A stretch of 64,000 nucleotides of DNA from Corynebacterium lemuris (GCF_024919295.1 NZ_JANWTC010000002.1:1-64000); one strand, 5' to 3'. Positions 9,134 through 17,745 are shown, numbered from the stretch's first letter. Notes: generated by a model not told the origin, from the sequence alone. A program made the numbers and translations.

Positions 9134-9294
9134 GACGCGGTCCGGTTTTCCCGGAGGACCGGGTATCCGAGCACGGCCAAAGTCAAGGACCCTACTGCCA
9201 CCGATATCCAGCTCCCCGAGAGGGCGGAGACGAGGAGTCCCGTTCCCGCCAGGACGGACGCAACGGTCACGATCTTCTTCTGCGTGTCACCCAC
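9130..9294 (-). CDS. Small two-helix membrane protein
   Basis: A 54-residue product with two hydrophobic stretches (VTVASVLAGTGLLVSAL and WISVAVGSLTLAVLGY) and a basic tail, so probably a membrane hairpin. The chosen start is GTG at 9294 (VGDTQKK), which has an AGGAAAGGG Shine-Dalgarno 5 nt upstream. An in-frame ATG at 9360 would add 22 residues without a ribosome site. Its stop overlaps the end of the convergent oxidoreductase gene. Family unknown. Confidence 0.55.
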   Translation of the reverse strand: MGDTQKKIVTVASVLAGTGLLVSALSGSWISVAVGSLTLAVLGYPVLRENRTAS

Positions 9295-9419
9295 GGAGTC
9301 CCTTTCCTCTGCCGACGTGAACAGCGTTCCCTGTAGATTGTCAGGGCCTGAAAACATCACATCACACCTTCAGCTGAACTGGGCGGATATGTAGGTCGTC
9401 AGTGATTCAGGTCAGGTTT

Positions 9420-10652
9420 TCAGGCCTGCGGCAGTCGGCGTGCCGCAGCCACACCCACCAACCCGATGGCCGCCAGGAAGAGCAGCGCCGCGGAGGAACC
9501 CAGCATGGCGATCACCCCGGAGACCGCGCCGACCAACAGCAGGATGACGCCCATGAGGGTGTTGGCCGCCCCGACGTAGCGGGTGCGCTGGTCGCCCTCG
9601 GCCATGTCGACGATGTAGGTCTTGCGCGCAACCCGCACCGCGGTGTGGGTGAGATTGAGCAGGAAGAAACCCACGGGGAAGACCCAGGCGTTGACCACGT
9701 CCGGGGCCCACTGCGCGGAGGCGACCAGGGCGATGATGACCAGGGATCCGACGAGCGCGCCCCGGCTCATGGTGGTGCGCGCTGAGTTGTCCGACCAGAC
9801 GCCGGAGATGCGTCCACCCAGCATGGCAGCCAGCCCGGAGGCGATGAGGAAGACACCCAGCCCGGTCAGGCCGTGGCCGATCTCCTGGCTGAGGGTGACC
9901 ACGAAGGCGGTGGACAGGGCGGTGACGAGCAGCAGGGAGCGGACGATGACGAACTGCCGGAAGAGCCGGTCGCCGGCGAACAGCCCCACGGTATCCGCCC
10001 ACCAGCCCCGCTGGCGGCCCTGGGGTTCCTGCCCGGAGACAGGTTCGCGGATGGTGGCGAAGACCACGGCCGCCACCGCCCACGCCCCGGCAGAGGCGAA
10101 GATCAACGCCGCCAGCAGCCAGGTCGGCGCACCGGTGCCGAGGAATTCCAACAGCAGACCCACCCCGAGAGCGAAGACACCGCCGACGGCGGCCGCCCGT
10201 CCGGTGACCACCCCGCGCCGGCCTTTCGCGATGGTGCGCCCCTGCACATCCTTTGACGCGATGGAACACAGGGAACGGAAGACGGCCAGGACTGCGAGCA
10301 GGATGATGACGGCGAGGCCGAGGGTGGTACCGCTGAGAAGCAGCACCGCGACGCCGATCAAGGCCGCGGCCACCGCCTGCCCCAGGGAACCGATGATCCA
10401 GATCCGCTTGCGCGAACGCTGCGTGGTCACCCACGGGGTGAAGGCGGCCTGGGGGAGCATGGAACCGGATTCGCGGATCGGCACGAGCAGGGCGATGAAG
10501 AAGCCGGGGGTGCCGGCGGCCTGCAGCAGCCATGGCAGGACGGTTTTGGCGGCGACGATCTGGTCGCCCACGCCCTGGAGGCCGTTCGACCAGATGAAAC
10601 GGCGTGCCGCATGTTCCTGGTCGACGGGGCCGGGTGTCGGGGGAGTACTCAC
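9420..10652 (-). CDS. MFS transporter
   Basis: The 410-aa polytopic protein has about 12 helices. The mature part begins STPPTPGPVDQEHAARRF, then LQGVGDQIVAAKTVLPWLLQAAG. The cytoplasmic central loop contains REPVSGQEPQGRQRGWWADT. The frame is open 63 codons further upstream, but GTG at 10652 is preferred because those extra codons run into the promoter of the divergent gene and look non-coding. No clear Shine-Dalgarno precedes the GTG, so the mRNA may be leaderless. Substrate unknown. Confidence 0.8.
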   Translation of the reverse strand: MSTPPTPGPVDQEHAARRFIWSNGLQGVGDQIVAAKTVLPWLLQAAGTPGFFIALLVPIRESGSMLPQAAFTPWVTTQRSRKRIWIIGSLGQAVAAALIGVAVLLLSGTTLGLAVIILLAVLAVFRSLCSIASKDVQGRTIAKGRRGVVTGRAAAVGGVFALGVGLLLEFLGTGAPTWLLAALIFASAGAWAVAAVVFATIREPVSGQEPQGRQRGWWADTVGLFAGDRLFRQFVIVRSLLLVTALSTAFVVTLSQEIGHGLTGLGVFLIASGLAAMLGGRISGVWSDNSARTTMSRGALVGSLVIIALVASAQWAPDVVNAWVFPVGFFLLNLTHTAVRVARKTYIVDMAEGDQRTRYVGAANTLMGVILLLVGAVSGVIAMLGSSAALLFLAAIGLVGVAAARRLPQA

Positions 10653-10746
10653 ACCGTTACTGTAATGAATGAAAAACCCGCGGCGCAGCGCCGTATGCCC
10701 TATGGTTTCCAGACAAAGCTGTCTGTTATTTTCCAGGTGAGGAAAC

Positions 10747-11763
10747 ATGAGCACCACCCCGTCACTGCCGATCATCTCCCTACACAAACTCGTCCACGGA
10801 CCCGGCCGCGAGGCGGAGATCGCACGCCTGCGCCAGGTCACCCACGAGATCGGTTTCTTCTATCTCGCCGACCACGGCATCCCGTTGTCCTTCCAGCACG
10901 ACATGCTCGACATGGCCAAGGAGTTCTTCGCCCTGCCCAAGGAGCAGAAGTACGAGATCTCCAACCTCGACAACCCGCACTACCGCGGTTACGCCGAACT
11001 CGGTGACGAGCGCACCCAGGGCAAGGTCGACTGGCGGGAGCAGATCGACTTCGGTTTCGACGGACCCGCCGAAACCGAGGGACTGGACACCCACCCGTGG
11101 CGCATCCTTTGGGGTCCCAACCCCTGGCCCAGCGCTGTTCCGCGCATGAAGGACCTGGTCACCCGCTGGCAGGAGGACCTCGGCGAGGTGGGCATGACCC
11201 TGCTGCACGCCTGGGCGGAATCCCTCGGCCAGGAACCGGAGTTCTTCGACGCGGCCTTCGAGAAGCCGTACCCGACCATGAAGCTGGCCCACTACCCCGG
11301 CCACGACGGCTCCGAGTCCGGCCAGGGTGTCGGCGCGCACCACGACTCGGGCGTGCTCACCCTGCTGCTGCTCGAGGACGGTTCCTCCGGCCTGCAGGTC
11401 GAGACCGCAGGGGGTTGGATCGATGCCGAACCGATCACCGATCACTTCGTGGTCAACATCGGTGAACTGCTTGAAGCCGCCACCGACGGTTACCTCAAGG
11501 CCACCCCGCACCGCGTGCTGCCACCGGAACCGGGCACCTCCCGCTACTCGGTGCCCTTCTTCCTGGCCCCGGACCTGGACGCCCGTTTCCCGCGCGTCGA
11601 GCTGCCCGCGGAGCTGGCCGCCGACGCCCCCGGCACCGGCGCAGATCTCTCCGACCAGGAGATCTTCGACCTGTGCGGGCGCAACACCATCAAGTCCCGC
11701 TTCCGGGCACATCCGGAGACCACCGCCCGCTACCACGCGGAGCTCGCGGCCTCCCTGAGCTGA
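10747..11763 (+). CDS. 2-oxoglutarate/Fe(II)-dependent dioxygenase, isopenicillin N synthase-like
   Basis: The 338-aa protein has the DIOX_N segment (SLPIISLHKLV, then ITHE-type helix QVTHEIGFFYLADHGIP) and the double-stranded beta helix. The Fe ligands are visible: H-x-D in GAHHDSGVLTLL (about residues 198-203) and the distal His in TPHRVLPPEPGTSRYSVPFF (about 257), with the RxS pair that binds 2-oxoglutarate. Such proteins oxidise small molecules; the substrate here is unknown. ATG at 10747 has AGGTGAGGAA upstream. It is divergent from the MFS transporter, a pairing that could mean modify-and-export. Confidence 0.85.
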   Translation: MSTTPSLPIISLHKLVHGPGREAEIARLRQVTHEIGFFYLADHGIPLSFQHDMLDMAKEFFALPKEQKYEISNLDNPHYRGYAELGDERTQGKVDWREQIDFGFDGPAETEGLDTHPWRILWGPNPWPSAVPRMKDLVTRWQEDLGEVGMTLLHAWAESLGQEPEFFDAAFEKPYPTMKLAHYPGHDGSESGQGVGAHHDSGVLTLLLLEDGSSGLQVETAGGWIDAEPITDHFVVNIGELLEAATDGYLKATPHRVLPPEPGTSRYSVPFFLAPDLDARFPRVELPAELAADAPGTGADLSDQEIFDLCGRNTIKSRFRAHPETTARYHAELAASLS

Positions 11764-11785
11764 TCCGGTGGGGCGCACCGCCGTC

Positions 11786-11828
11786 TAGGCTGAGTACCAT
11801 GAGCACCCGTTTCAGCCGCCGGACCTGA
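11786..11828 (+). other. Leaderless gene start with a nine-codon ORF (possible gene remnant)
   Basis: TAGGCT (11786-11791) sits 7 nt before ATG at 11799, the spacing seen at the leaderless genes of this window. The ORF reads MSTRFSRRT then TGA at 11826-11828. It lies between the dioxygenase gene and the 3' end of the GntR gene. It may be the 5' stub of a gene whose remainder was lost, or a short translated ORF. Confidence 0.4.
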
Positions 11829-11836
11829 GGCCGATA

Positions 11837-12508
11837 TCAGAATGAGTGGATCGCGGTCTCCTTGAGCAGCCGCAGACGGATCTTCTTGGCTGTCTCCATG
11901 TGCTCGCGGGCGAGCCGGCGGGCCAGTTCCTCGTCGCGGTCCTCGATGGCCCGGATGATGGCGGCGTGCTCATCCAGTGACTCCGGCCAGCGGTCGCCCA
12001 CGGCCAGTGTTGGGCGGGGGGAGTGAATGAGGTGGGTGCCCAGCCGCTCCAGCAGGTCAATGAGCACCGGATTGTGGGTTGCCGCCCAGACCGCCTCATG
12101 GAACTCGAGGTTGGTGCTCAACATCTCCTGCTCAGTGGGGTTCTCCAGGGCCCGGTCGCGGGCCAGCAGCGCCTCAAGGCGCAGCAGCTCCGACAGCTGG
12201 TGGGACCGTGCCGCTTCCCCGGCAGCGGTCTCCTCTAGCCTGATCCGCAGGTCATAGACCTGGATGACCCGCTCCGGATCGGTGCGGGGGATCTCCAGGC
12301 CCCGGTCACGACGTACGAGCAGTTGCTCCTGCTGCAAGCGGGTCAACGCGGAGCGGATCGGCGTGCGGGAGACCCCGAAACGCTCCGCCAGCGGAATCTC
12401 CTTGAACTGGGTGCCGGCCGGGTGCTGGCCGGTGAGGATTTCGTCGCGGAGGGTGGCGAAGATCTGGTCGGTATCCACTTTCCGTTCTCTGGGGGCAACC
12501 ATTCTCAC
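11837..12508 (-). CDS. GntR-family regulator, FadR/FCD subfamily (candidate regulator of the tcu/tct cluster)
   Basis: The 223-aa protein has an N-terminal winged helix (about 12-72, with LAERFGVSRTPIRSALTRLQ) and a C-terminal FCD ligand-binding domain. The FCD metal/carboxylate-binding pattern is partly visible (residues around HEAVWAATHNPVL). FCD regulators usually sense carboxylates. The gene lies 60 bp downstream of, and on the same strand as, the tcuA-like gene. The TGTATACA palindromes at 14098 and 14238 are plausible operators. Regulation of the divergent tcuA and tctCBA units is inferred from position. Confidence 0.85.
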   Translation of the reverse strand: MRMVAPRERKVDTDQIFATLRDEILTGQHPAGTQFKEIPLAERFGVSRTPIRSALTRLQQEQLLVRRDRGLEIPRTDPERVIQVYDLRIRLEETAAGEAARSHQLSELLRLEALLARDRALENPTEQEMLSTNLEFHEAVWAATHNPVLIDLLERLGTHLIHSPRPTLAVGDRWPESLDEHAAIIRAIEDRDEELARRLAREHMETAKKIRLRLLKETAIHSF

Positions 12509-12568
12509 TCCTCGCTTTCTCCGCGGTGACCGGCACCGGCGGAACCTCGTCTCCTCGGATTCTACCTG

Positions 12569-14056
12569 TCAGGCCAGGCAGCCGGCCCGACGCCCGAACA
12601 CGCAACCGGCAGCCAGACCGGTGCCTCCGGGATAGTTCTCGCTGAAGAGACCCCCCAGCATCTCACCGGCCGCGAACAGCCCCTCGATCCACTTGCCCTG
12701 CTCGTTGAGCACCCGGCCGTGGGTGTCCGTTTTCACGCCACCGAAGGTGAATGTGATGCCGCAGGTGACCGGGAAGGCGTAGAAGGGGCCTTCCTCGAGC
12801 GGAACCGCCCAGTTACTCTTCGGGGGAGTCACATCGGCGGACCGGCCGTCCTTGATGGTGGGGTCGAAGTCCCGGCTGCGGTCAATGGAGGAGTTGAAGG
12901 CCTCGACGGTCGTGGTGAAACCCTCGCGGTTGATACCCAGCTTGTCAGCCAGCTCGCCGATGGTGTCGGCCGTCTCCACGGAGATCCCGGGCATGTCGTA
13001 CTCCTCGGTCCGCAGCATGGGCCGGATCTGCGAGTCGAAGACCTGGTAAGCGATGGAACCTGGCTGACGGAGGATCTCCTTGCCGTATTTGGCGTAGGTG
13101 TAGTTGCGGAAGTCGGCGCCCTCGTCGAGGAAGCGCTCGCCGTCGCGGTTGACCAGAACACCGAGGAAGTAGCTCTGGCGGGTGAGGCGGTTGGTCAGCT
13201 CGCGGTTGGATTCGTTGTTCTCGCAGAGGGCATCCCACTGGACGCTGTGGCATGTCGAGAAGTCCCCGCCCTTCGCTGCGCCGATCTTCAGTGCGGCCGC
13301 GATCATGTCCCCCTGGTTGTAGGGTGTGCCGCGGACCTTCGCGTTCTCCCAGCCCTCCCCGAGGTACTCCTTCCGCCACTCGGGGTTGGCCTCGAAACCG
13401 CCGGCCGCCATGACCACCGACTCCGCGTGCAGTTCGAGCTCACCCTCCGGGGTCTCGACGCGGACGCCGGTGACCTTCCCGGACTTATCCGTGAGCAGTT
13501 CCTGCGCGCGGTGGCTGTAGCGGACGTCCACCCCGTTCTCTCGGGCCACCCGGGTGTGGTCCTCGATCATCCCCTCACCGCCGCCGACGTTGCCGACATG
13601 AAGTCCACCCCAGAAGAGGTGACTGCCGTCCGAGCGCTCGTAGGCCTGGCGTTCGTACATGAGCCGGTACTTCAGTCCCAGCGACTTCAGCCACAGCAGG
13701 GTGGGGGTGATCTCCTCGATGAGGACCTCGGTCAGCTCCGGATCATTCTTGCCCTCGGTGACCTTCTCCAGGTCTGACCGGTACTCATCGGCGGAGTAGG
13801 GGGGAACGACGGTGGTGGCGTGGCGGGGGTCCTCCTCGACAAGGCTCTTCAGGTCATTGAGTCCGTCGTGGACGATGCGCGTGGCGCCTGCGGTGTAGAA
13901 GCTGTTGCCGCCGGCCATGTCCTCGCTGCCACGCTCGAGCAGGATCACGCTGCGACCCCTGGTCGCTGCGGCGTGGGCGGCGGTGAATGCCGCGTTGCCT
14001 CCGCCGACGACGATGACGTCGGCGTCCCGGTTGGTCTGGTTCTGGTCAGTGTTCAC
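12569..14056 (-). CDS. FAD-dependent dehydrogenase, tricarballylate dehydrogenase (TcuA)-like
   Basis: Flavoprotein of the fumarate reductase/succinate dehydrogenase family (FAD_binding_2), 495 aa. The dinucleotide motif ADVIVVGGGNAAFTAAHAAA is at the N-terminus, ERGSEDMAGGNSFYTAG follows, and the C-terminal GGVKTDTHGRVL and GEMLGGLFSENYPGGTGLAAG close the FAD site. TcuA oxidises tricarballylate to cis-aconitate. The start is GTG at 14056, which gives the family N-terminus; the open frame upstream runs through the promoter. No TcuB (FeS/heme electron-transfer partner) is present in the window. The divergent TctCBA transporter supports a tricarboxylate role, but the exact substrate is unproven. 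Confidence 0.8.
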   Translation of the reverse strand: MNTDQNQTNRDADVIVVGGGNAAFTAAHAAATRGRSVILLERGSEDMAGGNSFYTAGATRIVHDGLNDLKSLVEEDPRHATTVVPPYSADEYRSDLEKVTEGKNDPELTEVLIEEITPTLLWLKSLGLKYRLMYERQAYERSDGSHLFWGGLHVGNVGGGEGMIEDHTRVARENGVDVRYSHRAQELLTDKSGKVTGVRVETPEGELELHAESVVMAAGGFEANPEWRKEYLGEGWENAKVRGTPYNQGDMIAAALKIGAAKGGDFSTCHSVQWDALCENNESNRELTNRLTRQSYFLGVLVNRDGERFLDEGADFRNYTYAKYGKEILRQPGSIAYQVFDSQIRPMLRTEEYDMPGISVETADTIGELADKLGINREGFTTTVEAFNSSIDRSRDFDPTIKDGRSADVTPPKSNWAVPLEEGPFYAFPVTCGITFTFGGVKTDTHGRVLNEQGKWIEGLFAAGEMLGGLFSENYPGGTGLAAGCVFGRRAGCLA

Positions 14057-14095
14057 GAGTGCTCCTCTGCTGGGCCGGACGATGTGCTGTATCCC

Positions 14096-14106
14096 AATGT
14101 ATACAA
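14096..14106. promoter_or_regulatory. Candidate GntR operator 1 (AATGTATACAA)
   Basis: The perfect 8-bp palindrome TGTATACA (14098-14105) lies 42 bp upstream of the tcuA-like start codon. An identical 11-mer occurs at 14236. Identical sites at two divergent promoters, with an FCD-type GntR gene in the cluster, suggest operators. Confidence 0.6.
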
Positions 14107-14235
14107 TGAATTGTGTCGGTGTCCAGTGGGATGTGAAAGTCTTGACTGGGAGGGTGTTTTGCGGCTGATTTCCGATGTTTTGTTCAGTTCGGCGCCGAAA
14201 GATGGCAGTTGCTATGACCTGTGTCATAGTGTACG

Positions 14236-14246
14236 AATGTATACAA
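14236..14246. promoter_or_regulatory. Candidate GntR operator 2 (AATGTATACAA)
   Basis: Second copy of the 11-mer found at 14096, 53 bp upstream of the tctC start. It lies just after CATAGT, which could serve as a -10, so bound regulator would block the transport operon. Confidence 0.6.
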
Positions 14247-14298
14247 CATGTCCCGGAGGGGGCTATCCACTAGAAGATGAGTCATCAGGAGGATCGGC

Positions 14299-15279
14299 AT
14301 GGCAAGACCATTGAGAATGGGGATCTTCGCCGTAGTGGTTGTGGTGGTGGCGGCGATCGCGTTCGTCAACGCGGCATCCAGCGGCGGAGTGAGCACAGCC
14401 CGCAGTAAACTCACCCTCATCGCGCCCGCGGCCCCCGGCGGTGGCTGGGACGGTTTCGCACGTGAGGCCCAGCACGCATTGCGCGGCAACGGCATCGTGA
14501 ACAACCCGCAGGTGGTGAACATCCCCGGCGCCGGTGGGACCATCGGCCTCAGCCAGTTCGTTCAGGAGGAGGGCCGCGAGGACCTGATGATGGTCACGGG
14601 CGGGGTGATGGTCGGGGCGATCGAACTCGCCGGCAACACCGTCACCTTCGACGACGTCACCCCGCTGGCGCGTATGGCCGACGACTACGCCGTCCTCATT
14701 GTCCCCGCCAACTCCCAGTACGAAACCCTCGACGACTTCCTCACGGCCTGGTCCGCGGATCCGGGCGGAAACTCCATCGGTGGCGGTTCCCTCGGTTCCA
14801 TCGACCACCTCCTTGGCGGCCTCCTGGCTCTCGAGCTGGGGATGGATCCCAAGGACGTCAACTATGTCGCCTACTCCGGTGGCGGCGAGGCCCTGAACTC
14901 CCTGCTCTCCCACACCACGGCTGCCGGCATCTCCGGCTACAACGAGGTGCGCGACCAGATTGAGGCGGGCAACCTCCGGGCCCTGGCCATCTCCTCCGAG
15001 GAGCGGTTGGAGGGGTCCGACGTCCCCACCTTCATGGAGCAGGGCGTGGACGTGTCGATGTCCAACTGGCGTGGCCTCGTCGCCCCGCCGGGCATCACCG
15101 ATGAAGCCCGTGATGAGCTGCTGGCCATCATTGAGGAATTGCGCAACACACAGGAATGGCAGGACGCAGTCAAGAGGAACAGCTGGATCGACACCTACCA
15201 GACAGGTGAAGAGTTCCAGGCCTTCCTCGACGAAGAAGTAGAGACCGCACACCAGGTTGTGAAGGAGCTGGGACTATGA
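14299..15279 (+). CDS. tctC: Tripartite tricarboxylate transporter substrate-binding protein (TctC/Bug)
   Basis: Extracytoplasmic solute receptor of 326 aa. An N-terminal hydrophobic signal/anchor (MGIFAVVVVVVAAIAFVNA) is followed by the Bug fold. Family motifs seen are LIAPAAPGGGWDGFAREAQ (first ligand loop), VVNIPGAGGTIG and SIGGGSLGSIDHLLGG. No lipobox is visible, so it is secreted or membrane-anchored. It captures a carboxylate for TctBA. AGGAGG lies 6-11 nt before the ATG. It overlaps tctB by 4 bp, so the three transporter genes form one operon. Confidence 0.9.
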   Translation: MARPLRMGIFAVVVVVVAAIAFVNAASSGGVSTARSKLTLIAPAAPGGGWDGFAREAQHALRGNGIVNNPQVVNIPGAGGTIGLSQFVQEEGREDLMMVTGGVMVGAIELAGNTVTFDDVTPLARMADDYAVLIVPANSQYETLDDFLTAWSADPGGNSIGGGSLGSIDHLLGGLLALELGMDPKDVNYVAYSGGGEALNSLLSHTTAAGISGYNEVRDQIEAGNLRALAISSEERLEGSDVPTFMEQGVDVSMSNWRGLVAPPGITDEARDELLAIIEELRNTQEWQDAVKRNSWIDTYQTGEEFQAFLDEEVETAHQVVKELGL

Positions 15280-15941
15280 CACAGATAGATCAGGAGACCG
15301 GCCGCCGTGAGCCGGTCAACCCCGAGAGGATCGAGGAGACCTCGACCCTCGGCAGAGCGTATTCCCGGTGGGGCTGGTTCTCCGGGCGCAGTGAACTCGG
15401 TTTCGTCGCCCTCATCCTCGTGGTGGCCACCGGCCTGCTGCTGGGCACCCTGGGTATGGAAGTGCTGGGACAGTCCCGGCCGGGGCCCCAGTTCTTCCCG
15501 GTGGTCGTGGCCATCATCCTCTATGCTGCGGCAATCGCGATCACCGTTTCCGTGGTCACCCGCCCCACCCTCCCCGATGGTGAGCCTCACCCGGGGCGCG
15601 GCAACTTTTCCGCTGATCTGCTCATCGACATCTCCGACGTCGGTGAGGAACGGGTCCGCCGCCGCTACAGCAAGTACACCGACGACTACGCGACTTACTC
15701 GGACTGGCGCACAGTAGGAATGGTGGTCGGTGGCATCGTCCTGTTCATTCTGATCCTCCACCCGGTCGGCTGGATCCTCAGCGCCACCGCCCTGTTCTGG
15801 ATCGTCGCCCGGGCTCTGGGCTCCCGGCGACCCCTCATCGACCTCGGCGTCGCGCTGCTGTTCGCCTCCGTCATCCAACTCGCGTTCAACGCCGGACTCG
15901 GCCTCCCACTGCCTCCCGGCTTCCTGGAAGGACTGCTCTGA
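15276..15941 (+). CDS. tctB: Tripartite tricarboxylate transporter small membrane subunit (TctB)
   Basis: The 221-aa protein has four predicted membrane helices (GFVALILVVATGLLLGTLGM; FFPVVVAIILYAAAIAITVSV; VGMVVGGIVLFILILHPVGW; VALLFASVIQLAFNAGLGLP). It has a longer cytoplasmic N-terminus and a charged central loop containing RRRYSKYTDDYATYSDW. This is the normal TctB architecture. ATGA overlap with tctC, and its stop overlaps the ATG of tctA by 1 bp. Confidence 0.88.
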   Translation: MTQIDQETGRREPVNPERIEETSTLGRAYSRWGWFSGRSELGFVALILVVATGLLLGTLGMEVLGQSRPGPQFFPVVVAIILYAAAIAITVSVVTRPTLPDGEPHPGRGNFSADLLIDISDVGEERVRRRYSKYTDDYATYSDWRTVGMVVGGIVLFILILHPVGWILSATALFWIVARALGSRRPLIDLGVALLFASVIQLAFNAGLGLPLPPGFLEGLL

Positions 15942-17503
15942 TGGAACAACTCTCTCTCCTGATGGAGGGCTTCGCCAACGCGATCACACCCATGAACCTG
16001 CTCTGGGTGCTCATCGGAGCTCTCCTCGGCACCGCGGTCGGTGTGCTTCCCGGACTCGGCTCCGCCATGGCGGTCGCCCTTCTGTTGCCCATCACCTTCT
16101 CCTTGGACGCCACCGGAGCGTTCATCATGTTCGCCGGTGTCTATTTCGGTGGGTTGTTCGGTGACTCCACGGCCGGCATCCTCCTGAACACGCCAGGCAA
16201 CTCCTCCGCCATCGCCTCCACCTTCGAGGGGCACCGGATGGCGCGGAACGGACAGGCGGCCAAGGCACTGGCCACCGCAGCGCTCGGCGCCTTCACAGGT
16301 GGCCTCATTGCCACGGTCCTGGTCGTATTTTTCGCCCCGACGCTCGTCCGCCTCGCCACGCTGTTCGGACCTGCCGAATACTTCGCCCTGGCCGTCGGTG
16401 CCTTCCTCGCGATCTCCGCAGTTGTCGCCGAATCCGTGTTCCGCGGCCTCGCGGCCCTCGCCATCGGACTGGCACTGGTCCTGGTCGGTGTCGACGGGCC
16501 GAGTGGCACCTCCCGCTTCACCTTCGGCAACCCCGAACTCTTCGACGGCATCTCCATCATCGTCATCACCGTCGGACTACTTGCCCTGGGCGAGGTCCTG
16601 CGGGTGGCTTCCCGCATCCACCGTGAGGAGAGCCCCATCCAAATCCAACCGAAGGGCTTCGCCCGCCTGAGTCTGAAGGACTTCCGCGCGGCATTGCCGG
16701 CCTGGCTGCGCGGCACCGCCTTCGGTGCCCCCTTCGGTCTCATCCCTGCCGGCGGTTCCGAGGTCCCGACCTTCCTCGCCTACGGAACAGAGAAGCGCCT
16801 GGCCAAACGATCCGGGGACACGGAATTCGGCACCACCGGTTCGATCAAGGGCCTGGCCGCACCGGAAGCCGCCGGCAACGCCACTGCCGGCACCGCTATG
16901 GGTGCCCTCCTGGCACTCGGCCTGCCGACCTCCGCCACCGCCGCCATCATGCTCGCTGCTTTCCAGCAGTACGGCATGCAGCCCGGCCCTCTGCTCTTCG
17001 AACGCAGCGGTGACATGGTGTGGGCTCTGCTGGCCTCGCTGTTCATCGGCCTGGTGGTGCTACTCATCCTCAACTGGTCATTCGCCCCGATGTGGGCCAA
17101 GCTGCTACATATCCCGCGGCCCTATCTCTATGCGGGTATCACCATCCTGTCCATGCTCGGCGTCTACGCCATCAGCTCCTCGGTCTTCGACCTCTGGCTG
17201 GTGTTGGGCCTGGGGCTGCTCGGTTTCATGATGCGCCGCTACAATATTCCCGTGGCCCCGGTGCTCATCGCCGTTGTCCTGGGGCCCCTGGCGGAGACGG
17301 AGCTGCGCCGGGCCCTCGCGGTTTCCGAGGGGGACCCCTCGATCCTCGTGTCGAGTCCCTTCACCCTCGCGGTCTACGGCATCCTCACCATCACCCTGGT
17401 GGTCAGCGGAGTGCAGCACGTGCGTCACCGTTGGCTGAAGGCACAGAAACAGGAGGATGAGGCTGAGCCGGGGGTCCCGGTCGAAGCAACCCCCGCCCAG
17501 TAG
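15941..17503 (+). CDS. tctA: Tripartite tricarboxylate transporter permease (TctA)
   Basis: The 520-aa large permease has about 12 helices. Characteristic segments are the conserved GxLPGLGS motif (VGVLPGLGSAMAVALLLPIT, about 28-47), a Gly/Asn-rich GDSTAGILLNTPGNSSAIASTFEGH, and the repeated second-half motif APEAAGNATAGTAMGALLALGLPTS. Full length with intact motifs, so a working TctCBA system is likely. Tricarboxylates such as citrate or tricarballylate are suggested by the neighbouring TcuA-like enzyme. A hairpin terminator follows. Confidence 0.92.
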   Translation: MEQLSLLMEGFANAITPMNLLWVLIGALLGTAVGVLPGLGSAMAVALLLPITFSLDATGAFIMFAGVYFGGLFGDSTAGILLNTPGNSSAIASTFEGHRMARNGQAAKALATAALGAFTGGLIATVLVVFFAPTLVRLATLFGPAEYFALAVGAFLAISAVVAESVFRGLAALAIGLALVLVGVDGPSGTSRFTFGNPELFDGISIIVITVGLLALGEVLRVASRIHREESPIQIQPKGFARLSLKDFRAALPAWLRGTAFGAPFGLIPAGGSEVPTFLAYGTEKRLAKRSGDTEFGTTGSIKGLAAPEAAGNATAGTAMGALLALGLPTSATAAIMLAAFQQYGMQPGPLLFERSGDMVWALLASLFIGLVVLLILNWSFAPMWAKLLHIPRPYLYAGITILSMLGVYAISSSVFDLWLVLGLGLLGFMMRRYNIPVAPVLIAVVLGPLAETELRRALAVSEGDPSILVSSPFTLAVYGILTITLVVSGVQHVRHRWLKAQKQEDEAEPGVPVEATPAQ

Positions 17504-17523
17504 CAGAGGGGACAGCAGTTCAC

Positions 17524-17550
17524 GCAGGGGATCCGTCACGGGTCCCCTGC
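17524..17550 (+). terminator. Terminator of the tctCBA operon
   Basis: GCAGGGGA pairs with TCCCCTGC around a CCG-TCA-CGG inner hairpin, followed by TCCGTTGTTT. It lies 20 bp after the tctA stop. Confidence 0.7.
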
Positions 17551-17594
17551 TCCGTTGTTTCTCCCGGCATCCCACCGACCCCGGAAACAGAAAG

Positions 17595-17666
17595 CTTCCC
17601 CGCCAGGACTCGAACCTGGAAAGCTGGTACCAAAAACCAGAGTGTTGCCGATTACACCACGGGGAA
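17595..17666 (-). tRNA. tRNA-Gln (anticodon TTG)
   Basis: Full cloverleaf on the minus strand: acceptor TTCCCCG/CGGGGAA, D stem GTGT/ACAC, anticodon stem CTGGT/ACCAG with loop TTTTGGT (anticodon TTG) and T arm CCAGG-TTCGAGT-CCTGG. The discriminator base is G. CCA is not encoded. Confidence 0.95.
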
Positions 17667-17745
17667 CCGCACACTTGATGCGCACGATCAGCGTACCCGA
17701 CAGTCGGCTGGGGGCTAAACAGCGGCTCAGGATAGGCTGTGAGAC

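Noticed and set aside
14057..14227. N-terminal extension of the TcuA-like protein
   Set aside because: The extra 57 codons cover the promoter and the TGTATACA site and do not resemble the family; GTG 14056 gives the normal FAD-binding N-terminus.
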